DNA from: Collybia mongolica
Taxonomy: Eukaryota > Basidiomycota > Agaricomycetes > Agaricales > Clitocybaceae
DNA length: 64,000 bases
Assembly (NCBI GenBank): GCA_013420905.1
Contig: JAAXNY010000011.1
Coordinates: 248,001-312,000 of the forward strand
Direction: 5' to 3'
Shown in pieces: positions 52,781-63,252 of the stretch. The translations under genes were made by a program, and so were the position numbers. Below the pieces are notes generated by a model, which saw only the letters and a program-made list of their open reading frames with translations, did no database searches and was not told the origin of the DNA. The first letter of the stretch is position 1; every line of letters starts with the position of its first letter.

Positions 52781-54754
52781 GTTCAATTTTTGTGCCGTTC
52801 GGAAATACGTTAGGTTTTTGTGATCGGATAGAATTACTGTTGGGAATTGTGATCCTTCGAGGTAATGTCTCCATGTCTTCAAAGCTCGAATGATGCCTAA
52901 TAGTTCTCTATCATAGATCTCGTAATTTCGTTCGGTTTCTGTGAATGAATGTGAAATATATCCACATGGGTGCCATTCTCCATTATCGTTTTGTTGTCTT
53001 AATACCGCGCCTGTGGCCCATTTCGAAGCATCTGATTCGATGTGAAATGGTTTCTTTTTGTCTGGCATCATAAGGACCGGTGACTTCAAGAATTTCTGTT
53101 TCAGACCATCAAATGCTTCTTGACATTCTTGTGTCCATTTCCATTCGACGTCTTTTCTTGTCAAATTTGTTAATGGTCTGCTGAGTTCGGCGTAATGTCC
53201 AATGAATTTTCGATAAAAGTTTGCGAATCCAAGGAATGATCGGACTTGTTTTACTGTTGTTGGTGCTGGCCAATCTGCGATTCCTGCCAATTTAGTTGGT
53301 TCCATACCTATCTCGTTTTCTCTGATGACTAGTCCGAGATATTCAAGTTCTGTGGCTTTGAATACGCATTTGTCCAAATTCAGATACAAATCGTTTTCCT
53401 TCAATTTGTCCAGGACTTTAAGGGTTTTTCTTCGCAAATCATCGATGTTGTTGGAGGAAATAAGGATGTCATCCATATAGATCAGAATCCATCCTTCGTC
53501 GATCTCAATTGCGTAGATATCATTCATCATATTTTGGAACGTTGCCGGCGAATTGCATAGACCGAAAAACATAACAAGGGGTTCGAATAATCCCCTGTTC
53601 GTTTTAAATGCCGCTTTCCATTCATCGCCTTCTTTGATCCGGACATTATTATATCCCCATCGTAAATCCAACTTTGTGAAGTATTTTGCCCCTTTAAGTT
53701 TATCAAGGAGCTCCCCTACAAGTGGCAAAGGGTATGCGTTTTTGATAGTTCCTTCATTTAGTCTTCTATAATCTTGGGTTGGTCGAAGTTTTGTCGAGTC
53801 TTTCTTTGATACGAAGAAGAAAGGTGATGCTTGTGGGGATTTCGATGGTCGAATGTATCCTTTTCGCATGTTTTCATCAATAAATTCGTCCAGTTTTCCT
53901 TGTTCCGCCGGGCTGATGGGATAGATCTTACAATCTTTTGGGATAAAATCAGGTTTAAGATCTATCGCATGGTCCCATGATCGTCGTGCTGGCATCCTTT
54001 CCGAATTTGTTTTGTCAAATAATGACGCATATTCTCGATAGAATTCTGGTAATGTCTTCTTTGGTTTCTGGTCTTCGATTTCTGCTTTATGTTCTAATTC
54101 CTGTGATATTGATGTTTTTGCCTGTATCCAAATGGATTCTTCTTCATCATCTTCTGAGTCGATGTATGTCCTGAGTAGATTGATTTCAGGTTCATCATCT
54201 TCTTCGTTGATTTCTAAAAGAATCGGTTGCCAATCTTCAAGGGGTTGATTCCTTGGGATTTCTTCCGGGTATTCTTCCTGTATTTCTGTTACCGTTGCCT
54301 TGGGATATTGCCGTGTTAATTTCATTTGTTGGATTTCCAGGTTTCTTCGGATTGCTTCCGAAAGAACTCCTTTCTTGATGCTTGATCCGAAGTCGAGTGT
54401 TCCTTTCTCCCAATCAATCTTGGGGTTGTGCCGTTTTAACCATGGTAATCCTAAAATGATATTTTCTTTTCCTAGTCCACTGACGAGTAGTCGGATTCGG
54501 ATTTCTTCGTCTCCGATTCGGATTTTGGTCCATACACAATCAGTGATGTTTCCTGATTGGTTCTTTGTGCTGTCTACGTTTCTAACCGAGTATGATTTCC
54601 TTAATGGGGTTGTCTTTATCCCGTTTTCTTCGACAAATGTTTTGTCGATGAAAATTCCTCCAGCTCCACAATCAATTAATCCGATTGCTTGGGTTTCGAC
54701 GTTTTTCTGTTCTTCAATCACCATAATTGGAATAGATAACGATTGTCGATTCAT
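52781..54754 (-). CDS. pol: element B pol, protease, RT and RNase H part
   Basis: 658 codons from ATG 54754. The -1 frame is open further upstream into the gag overlap (LKRRTESTSVPAEIF). Protease: IGLIDCGAGGIFID at about residue 32 (Asp-Cys-Gly-Ala). RT: KLRPTQDYRRLN, KLDLRWGYNNVRI, FFGLCNSPATFQ and IYMDDILI (YMDD near residue 425). RNase H: FHIESDASKWATGAVLRQ and YEIYDRELLGIIRAL. Ends at TGA 52778-52780. The order PR-RT-RH-IN with a chromodomain places it in the chromovirus branch of Ty3/gypsy. Confidence 0.93.
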
Positions 54755-54828
54755 TTCTCCTAATATTACAGGTGATAGTGTTACTGAAAAGATTTCGGCA
54801 GGTACTGACGTCGATTCAGTCCGCCGCT

Positions 54829-55986
54829 TTAAAAACCCTCATCTTCCATATTCTTTAGGGCGATCTCTTTTTCTTCTTCGTCTAATTCTGCCATAAGTGC
54901 TCGGATTTTCATGTAGGCGTCTTTGCCTTTCATCGGTGTCTTCTGTTCTTCCTTTCTTTGTGTTTGAGGGATCGATCCTCCTGCTTTGTGATCTGATGCT
55001 CGATGTCCATATTTATGGCATTCGAAGCATAATCCTCGTTTCATATGTTCATCTCTTTCTTGGATAGTTAATCGATCGATATCCATTGCATTTGGATCTC
55101 GACTGTTGTTTGGGACGTATTTGGGATTGTTTCGCTGGAAATTGTACTTTTTTCCATTGTTTCCTCCCGTGGTTTTTCCTGTGTTTCCTTTGATGCGTGC
55201 TACAATCGATTTTGCACGTCTGTACTGGGTATCGAATATGGATGCCTTTTCATACCAACCCTTGATGGTGGTCGGTGGGTTGTCCATTGTTAAGATTTTC
55301 TGCATCAAAGAAGGAGGTATCCCTTCCATGAAGTATTCGACAAGTGCTTCGCTTTCTGTAATCATGCTTTCTGATGCGGCTGATTTAAATTCAGCGATGT
55401 AGTCATCTGCTGTCATGTTTCCTGTCATGCGCAGCGTTTTTAAAGTCTGTCTGGCGTCTCCTGCCTCATCTGGAGTAGAGAACGCTTCTTCGACTGTTGT
55501 CATAAATGTTGTGAAAGTTCCTGGATGGTCGCTGTTTTCTCCATACCAGGACTTTTTCCATGGTCCTGCTGTTCCTCCCTTCATGTACGAAAGTACATAG
55601 AGGATCTTCTTCCAATCTGTATCGTAAATTCTGTCGTTTGCCTGCAAATACATTTTGCAATCAAGGACGAAGTCCTTTGTCATTCTTCGATTTCCATCAA
55701 AGATGTTTGGTGAGCTAAGTTTAATCTCGGTGGGTCTTCGCTCGTCTGCCATTTCTACATCTGAGTCTGGCGGTATCGGGGAGTTTGGTGATTCTGGTTT
55801 CGGTGGTTTTTCTGGTTCCTTGCTTTTGGAACTTTCTGCCTTTGGTTTCGGCGTGGTGGGCGTTTCTACTGTTTGTATGACTACTGAGAGTCTTGGTTGT
55901 TCTTCTGCGTCTTGGAAGTCTTCGCTACTAATAACGCTTTGCCTGCTGCTGCTTCTGCTGCTTTCACTGCTGCTTGCAGGTTTCAA
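54829..55986 (-). CDS. gag: element B Gag
   Basis: 385 codons. Ser/Pro/Lys-rich N-terminus (SSSESSRSSSRQS), a retrotransposon gag domain (FDGNRRMTKDFVLDCKMYLQ..ILYVLSYMKGGTAGPWKKSW..TPDEAGDARQTLKTL), a basic linker and one zinc-knuckle-like motif, CFECHKYGHRASDH, near residue 325. The last ligand is His instead of Cys, so it is CX2CX4HX4H. Ends EDEGF just after the slippery site. Starts 66 bases inside the 5' LTR. It forms the particle and packages RNA. Confidence 0.92.
   Translation of the reverse strand: MKPASSSESSRSSSRQSVISSEDFQDAEEQPRLSVVIQTVETPTTPKPKAESSKSKEPEKPPKPESPNSPIPPDSDVEMADERRPTEIKLSSPNIFDGNRRMTKDFVLDCKMYLQANDRIYDTDWKKILYVLSYMKGGTAGPWKKSWYGENSDHPGTFTTFMTTVEEAFSTPDEAGDARQTLKTLRMTGNMTADDYIAEFKSAASESMITESEALVEYFMEGIPPSLMQKILTMDNPPTTIKGWYEKASIFDTQYRRAKSIVARIKGNTGKTTGGNNGKKYNFQRNNPKYVPNNSRDPNAMDIDRLTIQERDEHMKRGLCFECHKYGHRASDHKAGGSIPQTQRKEEQKTPMKGKDAYMKIRALMAELDEEEKEIALKNMEDEGF
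54832..54838 (-). promoter_or_regulatory. -1 frameshift heptamer GGGTTTT, gag to pol
   Basis: Gag phase reads gag ggt ttt taa. G_GGT_TTT is directly before the stop. In the -1 frame translation continues tta aag cgg cgg act gaa and stays open to the pol ATG. Confidence 0.8.
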
Positions 55987-56039
55987 TCCGTATCGTGGTG
56001 CCGTTGCGTCTGAACCTTAATAGGTTGACGGTTCTGATC

Positions 56040-56049
56040 AGCTTGACCT
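56040..56049 (-). other. element B primer-binding site (self-priming type)
   Basis: Two bases after the 5' LTR the minus strand reads aggtcaagct, the exact complement of agcttgacct in the LTR (56278-56269), 35 bases downstream of the TATA box. No tRNA-like TGG start is present. This is the Tf1/sushi arrangement, in which the RNA 5' end primes its own minus strand. Confidence 0.7.
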
Positions 56050-56051
56050 TT

Positions 56052-56527
56052 TGTTACGGCTGTTTAGGCCTTATCCTCTAAGTCAATCCGATGTATCGTT
56101 CGTTTGTTCTTAGACCGTTGACTTCAGTAAGTCCAACGTCTATTGACTCCCTCAATAGGGCTAAAGTCAAGTTATCGAGTTATCTGATCAAGGATGCACT
56201 ACCCCCTTCGTAAGGCGGATAGGATCGAGTTCGCGTCAAGGAGATAGATGAATAAGGTGAATTCAGCTAGGTCAAGCTAAAGAACTAGCTAAGCTAAACT
56301 ACCCGTATATATACATAGTAGTCCGATAAGCGTTGTTTACGCTATTCGTTATAGATAAGTATGAGTAAGCTTTCAAAGAGGATGAGTAAGAAAGCTGAGT
56401 AAGTATGAGAAAGGAAATGCATATGGGGATGTTAAAAGATAAGGTCGATAAGCGTCTAGTAATCAATAGTAGGTAAGAAAAGAAAGAGAAGAAGTGATAG
56501 GTCGAACAGATAAGGGAATTTGTAACA
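56052..56527 (-). repeat. element B 5' LTR
   Basis: 476 bp. Promoter features in element orientation: tatatatac (start near 56313) and a predicted RNA start at A 56278. Confidence 0.95.
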
Positions 56528-56532
56528 CTTAT

Positions 56533-57289
56533 CAACTTCAAGCTGGTACTAAGATAAATTAGCAATATGCATTGAGCATTTTAGAAAGAAACCTACCCGG
56601 ACATATGACATATCCCAGCTGTCTGATCTAAGTGGAATAATTTCACGTGCTTGTATTGTATCACCTCCTTCTAGATGATGCATCTGGCCATATTGGATAA
56701 ATTTGGTATCTTGAGGTATAAGTTTCCTGATAAGTGATGCAGATTTACTGAATCAAGTAGCTAGTGTTGCTGTAAGTACTTTCCACAGGGGAGTGGGGAG
56801 ACATATTAGTCCCTTGGGTGGGGTGAAAATATGTAATGGGTCTAAATCAAGCTAATGAGTATATAAGTAGTTGATTATGATGGGAAACATACATAAGGGA
56901 AAACTGATGTTCCTCTCATCAGATTTAGGAGGGAGGAGGACAAGCTTTCCATGCAAGTCATAGAGGAGAGTTATTTGTGTTAAATGAGCACAAGAAGTAA
57001 CATAGCTATTGATGTTTGGATAGGGGAACCTTCGACTTTTAATATGGTGGAGGAGGTCACCACAATAACGTTCCATTGGAAATGCCCAATATGCCCAGTC
57101 TGGCCCCATAGCCCTAATAGTTGGTGCAATATGTAGAAGGGCATGGATGGTTAGAGGACATGTAGATACCCGCATTGGATCATGGTTATAGTACAACCTG
57201 GAAAATCATCAGATCATGTTCAAAATTAAATATATATCAAAATACTTGCTCTTCATATTTCTCAACCCAGCTATTAAAACCCCTTTCAA
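56533..57289 (-). pseudogene. TNP2-type transposase, downstream middle part
   Basis: From right to left: RGFNSWVEKYEE directly after the MITE, an intron, then LYYNHDPMRVSTCPLTIHAL, AMGPDWAYWAFPMERYCGDL and LHHIKSRRFPYPNINSYV (about 57196-57010), and further QDTKFIQYGQMHHLEGGD and WDMSYVR (about 56720-56590). These follow the catalytic region of fungal TNP2 proteins (FPMERFCG, AIKSRRYPY). It is cut by element B at 56532. Confidence 0.8.
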
Positions 57290-58014
57290 TGGGGAGGGGC
57301 AATTGCTGGTTATTTTTTATTTGTTTATAGTTATTTGTCCAGCCTGGAAAAGTGCCATTTGATGACCCACATCACTGGTGGCTCAGAAACTGAAGATAAT
57401 GGATTGGTCTAATGACAAAAGTTGCTCAAAAAATCAGCTCAGAGAGGGTCTTTGTGGTGGATTTTTGGATTTCCTCATATTTTTCAAGATTCATCAAAAT
57501 TACATATGTTTTTCAGACCTGGGAAGCAGAAAAAGAAAAAATCAAAAAATCCGCCACAAAGACCCTCTTGCCCCTGAAAATTCATGTAGGATTGATCAAG
57601 GAAGTTAAGCCATATTGTGGCCAAGGAAGATGTCAGTGATGGCACACTGTTGTCTGTTACCTTGCTTGTGGTCTGAAATTTAGATAGCCGAGACATGTCA
57701 AGTCACTAAATTACACACCAAATCTAATCAGAAGTGAGCCGAATATGGAAACATGTTATTTGAAACTCAGCTCGAAACTATACCCTCATGGAAAATAATT
57801 TAATTCTCATTAACACACTGCTCTATGGAGCTCAAAACAAGATGGGAGCTCTTTACATATACTGCCCTTCAATTTTCACTAGCATGACATTTTTTATCTC
57901 ATGAGGATGTGCTCCCAAAAGCATAAAAATTTGGTGGGTCACAAAATCTCTCCAAATTTGTCATTTGTTTACCTGTATTATGAACGTGGAGTAGGTAATC
58001 ATTGCCCCTCCCCA
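57290..58014. mobile_element. 725-bp MITE of the 12358-16727 transposon family
   Basis: Ends tggggaggggcaat / attgcccctcccca, as in the 4.37-kb element. The left ~370 bp match the right subterminal part of that element in reverse (ggttatttttt.atttgtttat, gacccacatc.ctggtggctc, aatccgccacaaagaccctc). TSD ctttcaa at 57283-57289 and 58015-58021. With the element and one TSD removed, the TNP2 frame reads DELERGFNSW without a break. Confidence 0.92.
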
Positions 58015-60293
58015 CTTTCAAGTTCATCAACTTGATCCTGAGTAATCTCAAATTGAAGGCAAAGGTTTAATAACCTAACTAATTTAATAAAGTGTGTATA
58101 ATATTGCGGACTTGTAAATCATCCTTTAAGGAGAGTTGGTGCAACATATAAAGTCCAGATTGAATAGGTTTCAGCAATCATCTGTGCCTTTTCTGATGCA
58201 ATATTTGGGACCCTTGAACCAAATGCTGCAGGAATTGTATCCCCAGCCTTTGCTGTGGCCTGACCAATAGCTTCCCATACAGTTGGTGCTAACACATGCC
58301 TGCACCATCATGGGAAAGATCTTTGTAATTTCCAGTCCACAGGGAAATCAGATTTGGAATGAGATTGGACCATATAAGGTGCATAAAGTCATAGGGAAAT
58401 GAGACTGGAAAAGAGAGGGAACTCAAAGTACTGAGTAGTGGAATGCCTTTGACACCATATTTAGTAGCAAGGCGTTCAGATTCTGCAGTGTTCAAGGCAT
58501 ATTGGACCTTCTTTGCTTGTCTTAAGAATGTTGCATGGTCTTGTAGTGGAAGTGTGGATGCATGATATTGTTGTTGAGGGTCTGGAAAGCCATTTTGTCG
58601 CAATGGAACATAGTGTGTTGTTTTTTGTGAAAAGGGAATGCGAACTCCCCAAATAGTACACATTCGGCATGGATATATTGCATTGTGGCCCTTCATGCAC
58701 ATGAGCATTGACATTACAGGAATATCACCAAAGACAATGATGAGGTGAGCATGAAGTAGGAAGATTTCTTTACTGATTCCATTGAAGGCTGAAACCCCAA
58801 TCTTGAGCTGCAGAAGCTCCTGGACTACAGGCCAAAAAAATGAATCTGTGTTGTCAGGCTTTTTGGGCCCTGGAATAGTCCCTAGACGAATTATGTTATC
58901 CTTGAGAAAGCATTCCTCAGGAGGCAGGTTATAATTAAACATGATTATAGGCCATGCCATCTTGGTATGGAACTTGAAAGGACCGAAGCCCTCTGTAGAT
59001 AACCCAAGTGCAATATCACAAGGATCAGAAAAAAACCACTCTGGAAGTTCTTTGTCACCAATTGTAACAAATGTCTTCTGGAGTAGTCATAATGGGTGCT
59101 GTCAAAGATATCTGTCATTTTTCTTGGGTCATGTTTGTGATTGGATTGATACTGCATTTTTCGAGCATACGGGAAATTTCCAAGCATTGCATGGAGTCAG
59201 GGAATAATAGGGAGATACTCTAGATATGAATAGGGTGTTGTCCCATCAGATTTATAGCAGTTGGAATTACATTTAGGGCATTGTTTGAGGGCTTCATATG
59301 GGCCAGTGTAGCAGACACAAGATGAACAACAGCAGTCATAGCATACGGGCTGAAAACCAGAGAGAAACTGAATATGTTTCTGTGTATTCTTCAGTGATTC
59401 TGTTGAAGTTATATAGCAGATTTTCTGGAATGTTCTATCCATTAGGCCATCTTGAACTTTCAGGGCAAAGAACTGGATGAGCTTCATATCACTCATATCT
59501 AGCATTTGGTCTGTAAACTAGTTAATATGATGCACATAATGATAACAATGTACATACCTAATTGCGAGACTTCCTTCATAAATCCCTCCCCAAGGAGATC
59601 CCATACTGAGATTCCTGCCTGGCTTGCCTCTGCAATTGGCATTTCAAATCCATCACTGTCTTCCCCAAAGTCTTTGTTGGAACCATCAAAGTCCCCCCCC
59701 ATATTGTCATTGCCTTTGTCTTCTCCAGATCCAATCTCGTCATTGTTGCTATCCCCATCATCCTCATCAACAGTAAATCATTGTGTTGAATTGTGCCCCC
59801 ACTGTTGCTGGCTGAGCTGATTGATATGTCCTGCAATACAAGAAGAGCAGTGTAAGTTGGACAAGCCATATTTGTTTGAGCAATCCTCCAATGGAGGTAA
59901 GGATGGTGCCAATGGTGGATCAGGAGAGCTGTCATGAAATCCAGATGGTCCTGCCTCACCTGTCAAGTTATCAATAATTTCTTCTGCATTATTTTGAGAG
60001 CTGAAAGAGGTGTTGCCCTTTGTAGAACTAGGGGCCAGTTTCTTTGCTAGTTGGACTTGTGAGTGGGGGGTGGATCCAATAACTTTATGCTTGGGATGGG
60101 GACAGGACGATATTTTCCATTGGGGCTGATCTTCCTGGTTGAGGCTCTGGATAAGAGACTGGTTCTGTGATAGGATTTTTGATGTGAGGTGAGAGTGCCC
60201 TTTCCCTTTCAAGTGCCAGCTCTCAGTCCTGGAGTTGACCCTTTTGGCACAGCCACATGCACAAAGCACTGTCTTACTGCCCATAATGCGCAT
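58015..60293 (-). pseudogene. TNP2 (Transposase_21, CACTA-type) transposase, N-terminal and catalytic part
   Basis: Begins MRIMGSKTVLCACGCAKRVN (Cys-rich N-terminus) at 60293, followed by a long low-complexity segment and an acidic stretch. Later blocks: CCCSSCVCYTGPYEALKQCP and CNSNCYKSDGTTPYSYLEYL (zinc-binding, about 59335-59215), KMTDIFDSTHYD, DPCDIALGLSTEGFGPFKFH, MAWPIIMFNYNLPPEECFLK (58960), LIIVFGDIPVMSMLMCMKGH, CRMCTIWGVRIP, FPYDFMHLIWSNLIPNLISL, and GQATAKAGDTIPAAFGSRVP to AETYSIWTLYVAPTLLK (about 58250-58135). A frame change lies near 59085. The gene continues at 57289 and 49572. Confidence 0.85.
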
Positions 60294-60605
60294 TCACCTG
60301 GAGAGTGAAATATATAAGTTGGTATGTAAATGAGGCAAATATGTACGCACCAGGTCTTGAGGCCCCTAGAAAGCTGCAATGACCTCCTCAGTCTTATGAA
60401 ACGTGGGAAGTTGCACACATTGTGCCTGCGGCAACAGTCCTAGTTCACCTATTTACAATGGATCATTAGCTTCTTTATTTTTAGCTCAGGTTGTGAAATC
60501 TTATATTGTATTCAATATTGAGTACTTATAACATATTGACTATATTTGTATAGAACTACTATATACTATATACTAAAAAATGTCTTTTACTTACCAAAAT
60601 ACTGA
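60294..60605. other. upstream region of the TNP2 gene
   Basis: Probable promoter/leader of the minus-strand transposase gene; short frames only. No CACTA terminus could be recognised to define the element's end. Confidence 0.4.
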
Positions 60606-60965
60606 GGAGGGAGGCTGGGGAAGGGGCCAGGAGGCTGGGCAGAAGTTGCAGTGGGCGATGGTTGTGGTACAGGAGCAAAGGGGAAAGCGTGCGAAAGCAG
60701 GCTGCCAGCACATGATATAGCTTGGAATGTTCAGCTGTCAGGCATCTCAGGGATTGGGCCTTTACAGCTAAATTGTTACCTGAGAAATCCGAGTCACATT
60801 GTATAAGAGTGATATGACCGAAATGCCCAATTTGATCACATGGCCTTATTGACCAAGATGCCCGATGGCTGAACATTCTGAGCTGTATCATGTGTTGGCA
60901 GCCCACTTTTGCATGCTTTCCCTCTTGCTCTTGTACCACAACCATCGCCCATTGGCCCCCTCCCC
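60606..60965. mobile_element. foldback element with ~140-bp imperfect inverted arms
   Basis: The arms 60606-60745 and 60830-60965 are inverted copies: gtgggcgatggttgtggtaca, aggggaaagc.tgc.aaag and acatgata.agctt.gaatgttcagc recur as reverse complements. A central ~85 bp separates them. Several arm mismatches are cg versus ca/tg. No coding capacity, and no TSD fixed. Confidence 0.75.
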
Positions 60966-61120
60966 CTTGTTGTAAGTACTTTTTCTTGATAGATTACAAT
61001 TAGTATAGTAGAATTTGTAGTAGTTAATTGAATTCCAATACAAAACTATAAGACTTTATCAAGAACATTAATAGAAGCTAACAATGATCCTACAGGAAAC
61101 CTAAGGACATCACCAGTATG
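60966..61120 (+). other. upstream flank of the SPT5-like gene
   Basis: AT-rich leader or promoter region. No distinct box could be defended. Confidence 0.3.
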
Positions 61121-63052
61121 CAGGACAAGACCATGCCCAATGATGTCTGCAACATGGTACACCGCTTCATTGACCTCGAAGCACAGGTGGACAACAAGGG
61201 GGAGGACGATCTCTTTGGAGAGGAGCTGGGACTCGGTATGCCAATCTACCCATTCAGATTCAAAGCACATTAACACTAACCCATTTTACAGATGACTTCA
61301 TTGATGATGAGGTCAACGAGGACAACGGGCAGTTGGGCAGTGCACCAAGACTGTCAACTTCTGCCAACAGCCCTCTCAACAATGATGATGAATTTGATAA
61401 ATTTATTCATGGGATAATGAGATGATCATGGGCAAGTCATGAGGAGGAGTTGGATGAGGACAGTAATATGGAAGAGAACAATGAAGATGACTACTATTAT
61501 TGCCTTGCAAATGGATACTTTTCTGACAAAGGCACACCAAAACCCTGCGATCTGAATGAGGAACAACCCCCAGTCAATGAAGGCCTTTCAAGACACCCTG
61601 GTCTGGATGTGGAACAACTTCTAACAGGTGAAGACAGCCCATTAATGAGAGTCCATTGTGTGGTGAGCATCAGTACCTGCATCTCACTGATACTATGACT
61701 GAGACTTGACGCAATGTATTCTAGGAGGGGAGGGAAAGAGACGCCATTTCCTTTCTCCTCAATAATACAGACTCTTGACATTGGCTCAGATCAGCATTTT
61801 GTCGAGATTCCATACATGGCTGGTTCTACATCAAGGGTATAATGAATGCTGACCTTTTAGCCCTTCTAAATCATCACCCTCAATTTTTTGCCCTTGGGAT
61901 GGTATTATGGGGGTGAAGCTGGGGGAATGGGTGTCTCTGTTGAATTTAAGGCAATCTGAAGAGACCCCTTCTGCTGGAGGTTGGGTCATAATTTGTAGGG
62001 GGCTCTACAAAGGGGATGTAGGATATGTTTCCTCAGTAGAGAATTGGGGAAAACTGGAAGTCCTGCTGTTACCTCGCCTCCCTCCCCTTCAAGATGGAGA
62101 TTCCTCCAAGAAAAGGAAACAAGGTACCCTCTGCTCCGAGCTGGGTTTGTTTGACAATGAAAAATGGGACCGAATCATCAAAACTCACCCCAGAGTCACT
62201 ATCATTGACAGCAAAACTATGGGCCATTTTGCTGCTTTTGGTCGCAAATTTGAATTTTTCCTTGAATGCAGAACTTATGGCTTTGGTTCAGTATTGTGTG
62301 TCCCCATTTCCTTAGAAAGCAAGATGATGGACTTGTTTCTATGCTGTCCTCACCCTGAAATCAAAAGCACACGATTCCCATGCCCTTCAGAATGGCAATT
62401 TTTTGAAGGCAAACAGGTGGTCATAAAGGAATCCTCTAAGAGGGGTATCATCCAGTCTGTTGGTATTGATTCAGCAGAGGTGGAACTAGAAATGGGGGAG
62501 GGTTTACACATGGTCCTGTGGTCCAATATGTGGAAGTACATCGCTCATGGCCATTTCGCAGAAGTAATCAGTGGGGCTCTCCAAGGGGAAAAGGGACGGG
62601 TAGTTGAGGTGATGGAGGAATATGTCTACATTGTTGAATGCCTTGAAACACAAGGACTGCAGAGTTACATCAGTCCAAACTCCCTCAAGGTAAAAACTCA
62701 AGATATTATGCCAGTCACATTGTAATTTACTTTTAAACAGCCACTCAAAGTCCATAGGAACTGGGTGAAAGTAGTTGACCCTCCAATAATACTCCACAGT
62801 CAACCACCAACATTGAGTAACGTACCAACCATCCCAATTAGATGTGAGGAAGTTCCCTGGATAGGGCTTGAGGTTTTGGTCATCAAAACAGGACATGCAA
62901 TGAAGGGTTCTCATGCAGTAATCAAAGATGTTCAACTCTTGAAAACTACACTCAGTGGACTCCGAGTAACTGTTCAATTTATTCACTTGAATCCTGCACA
63001 TCCATTCAGTGGCAAAGTTCTGGACTATGATGATGTTGTAGAATCTTCATAA
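61121..63052 (+). CDS. SPT5-like KOW-repeat protein (spliced, possibly decayed)
   Basis: Blocks in order: CNMVHRFIDLEAQVDN (61150-61197) with an acidic EDDLFGEELG, intron, DDFIDDEVNEDNGQ, a gap with frame breaks, then a 272-codon frame (61907-62725) with KOW motif IICRGLYKGDVGYVSSVENW, LPRLPPL, FEFFLECRTYGFGSVLCVPI, FPCPSEWQFFEGKQVV, and a second KOW-like VISGALQGEKGRVVEVMEEY. After an intron, 62765-63052 reads VPWIGLEVLVIKTGHAMKGS, HAVIKDV and VTVQFIHLNPAHPFSGKVLD, ending DYDDVVESS. SPT5 is a transcription elongation factor; this shortened, KOW-rich version is one I know as multiplied in Agaricomycetes, and its role is unknown. The middle part (61400-61900) lacks a clean frame. Confidence 0.65.
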
Positions 63053-63252
63053 GTATTATATTGTTCTTCATATTCATTATGAGCTAATTTCTCCTCCAAG
63101 GTCTCACCTCAGATTAAACGAATTCCCCCCACCCAAGAACAAATTATTTGTCCCCCTCCCAGGCCATGTTACCAAATTCCCCCCTCCCCAGGAACCTGCC
63201 ATGGCTGCCACTACTGCAGCAGTAGGGGGTAGCACACCCATGCCTGACTTTC
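63053..63252. other. no recognisable gene
   Basis: C-rich stretch (ccccccacccaag, cccctcccagg) between the KOW gene and R-A copy 3. Nothing supportable. Confidence 0.4.

Larger units (their letters stand above)
49578..56527 (-). mobile_element. element B, near-complete self-priming chromodomain Ty3/gypsy
   Basis: 6950 bp between 476-bp LTRs (49578-50053 and 56052-56527), which differ at one base that I can see (cgttcgttcg versus cgttcgtttg). TSD cttat at 49573-49577 and 56528-56532. Order on the minus strand: gag, protease-RT-RNase H, tandem TGA, integrase with chromodomain, accessory zinc-knuckle ORF, purine tract, 3' LTR. It inserted into a TNP2 transposase gene. Everything except the two stops in pol looks intact. 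Confidence 0.95.

Noticed and set aside
52730..52800. An intron rather than two stops in element B pol
   Set aside because: The frame runs straight through TGA TGA with conserved residues on both sides, and no GT..AG pair is needed or placed there.
53553..54896. Plus-strand ORFs across element B pol and gag
   Set aside because: Antisense shadows of conserved coding sequence. Unlike element A, there is no splicing pattern or separate space for them.
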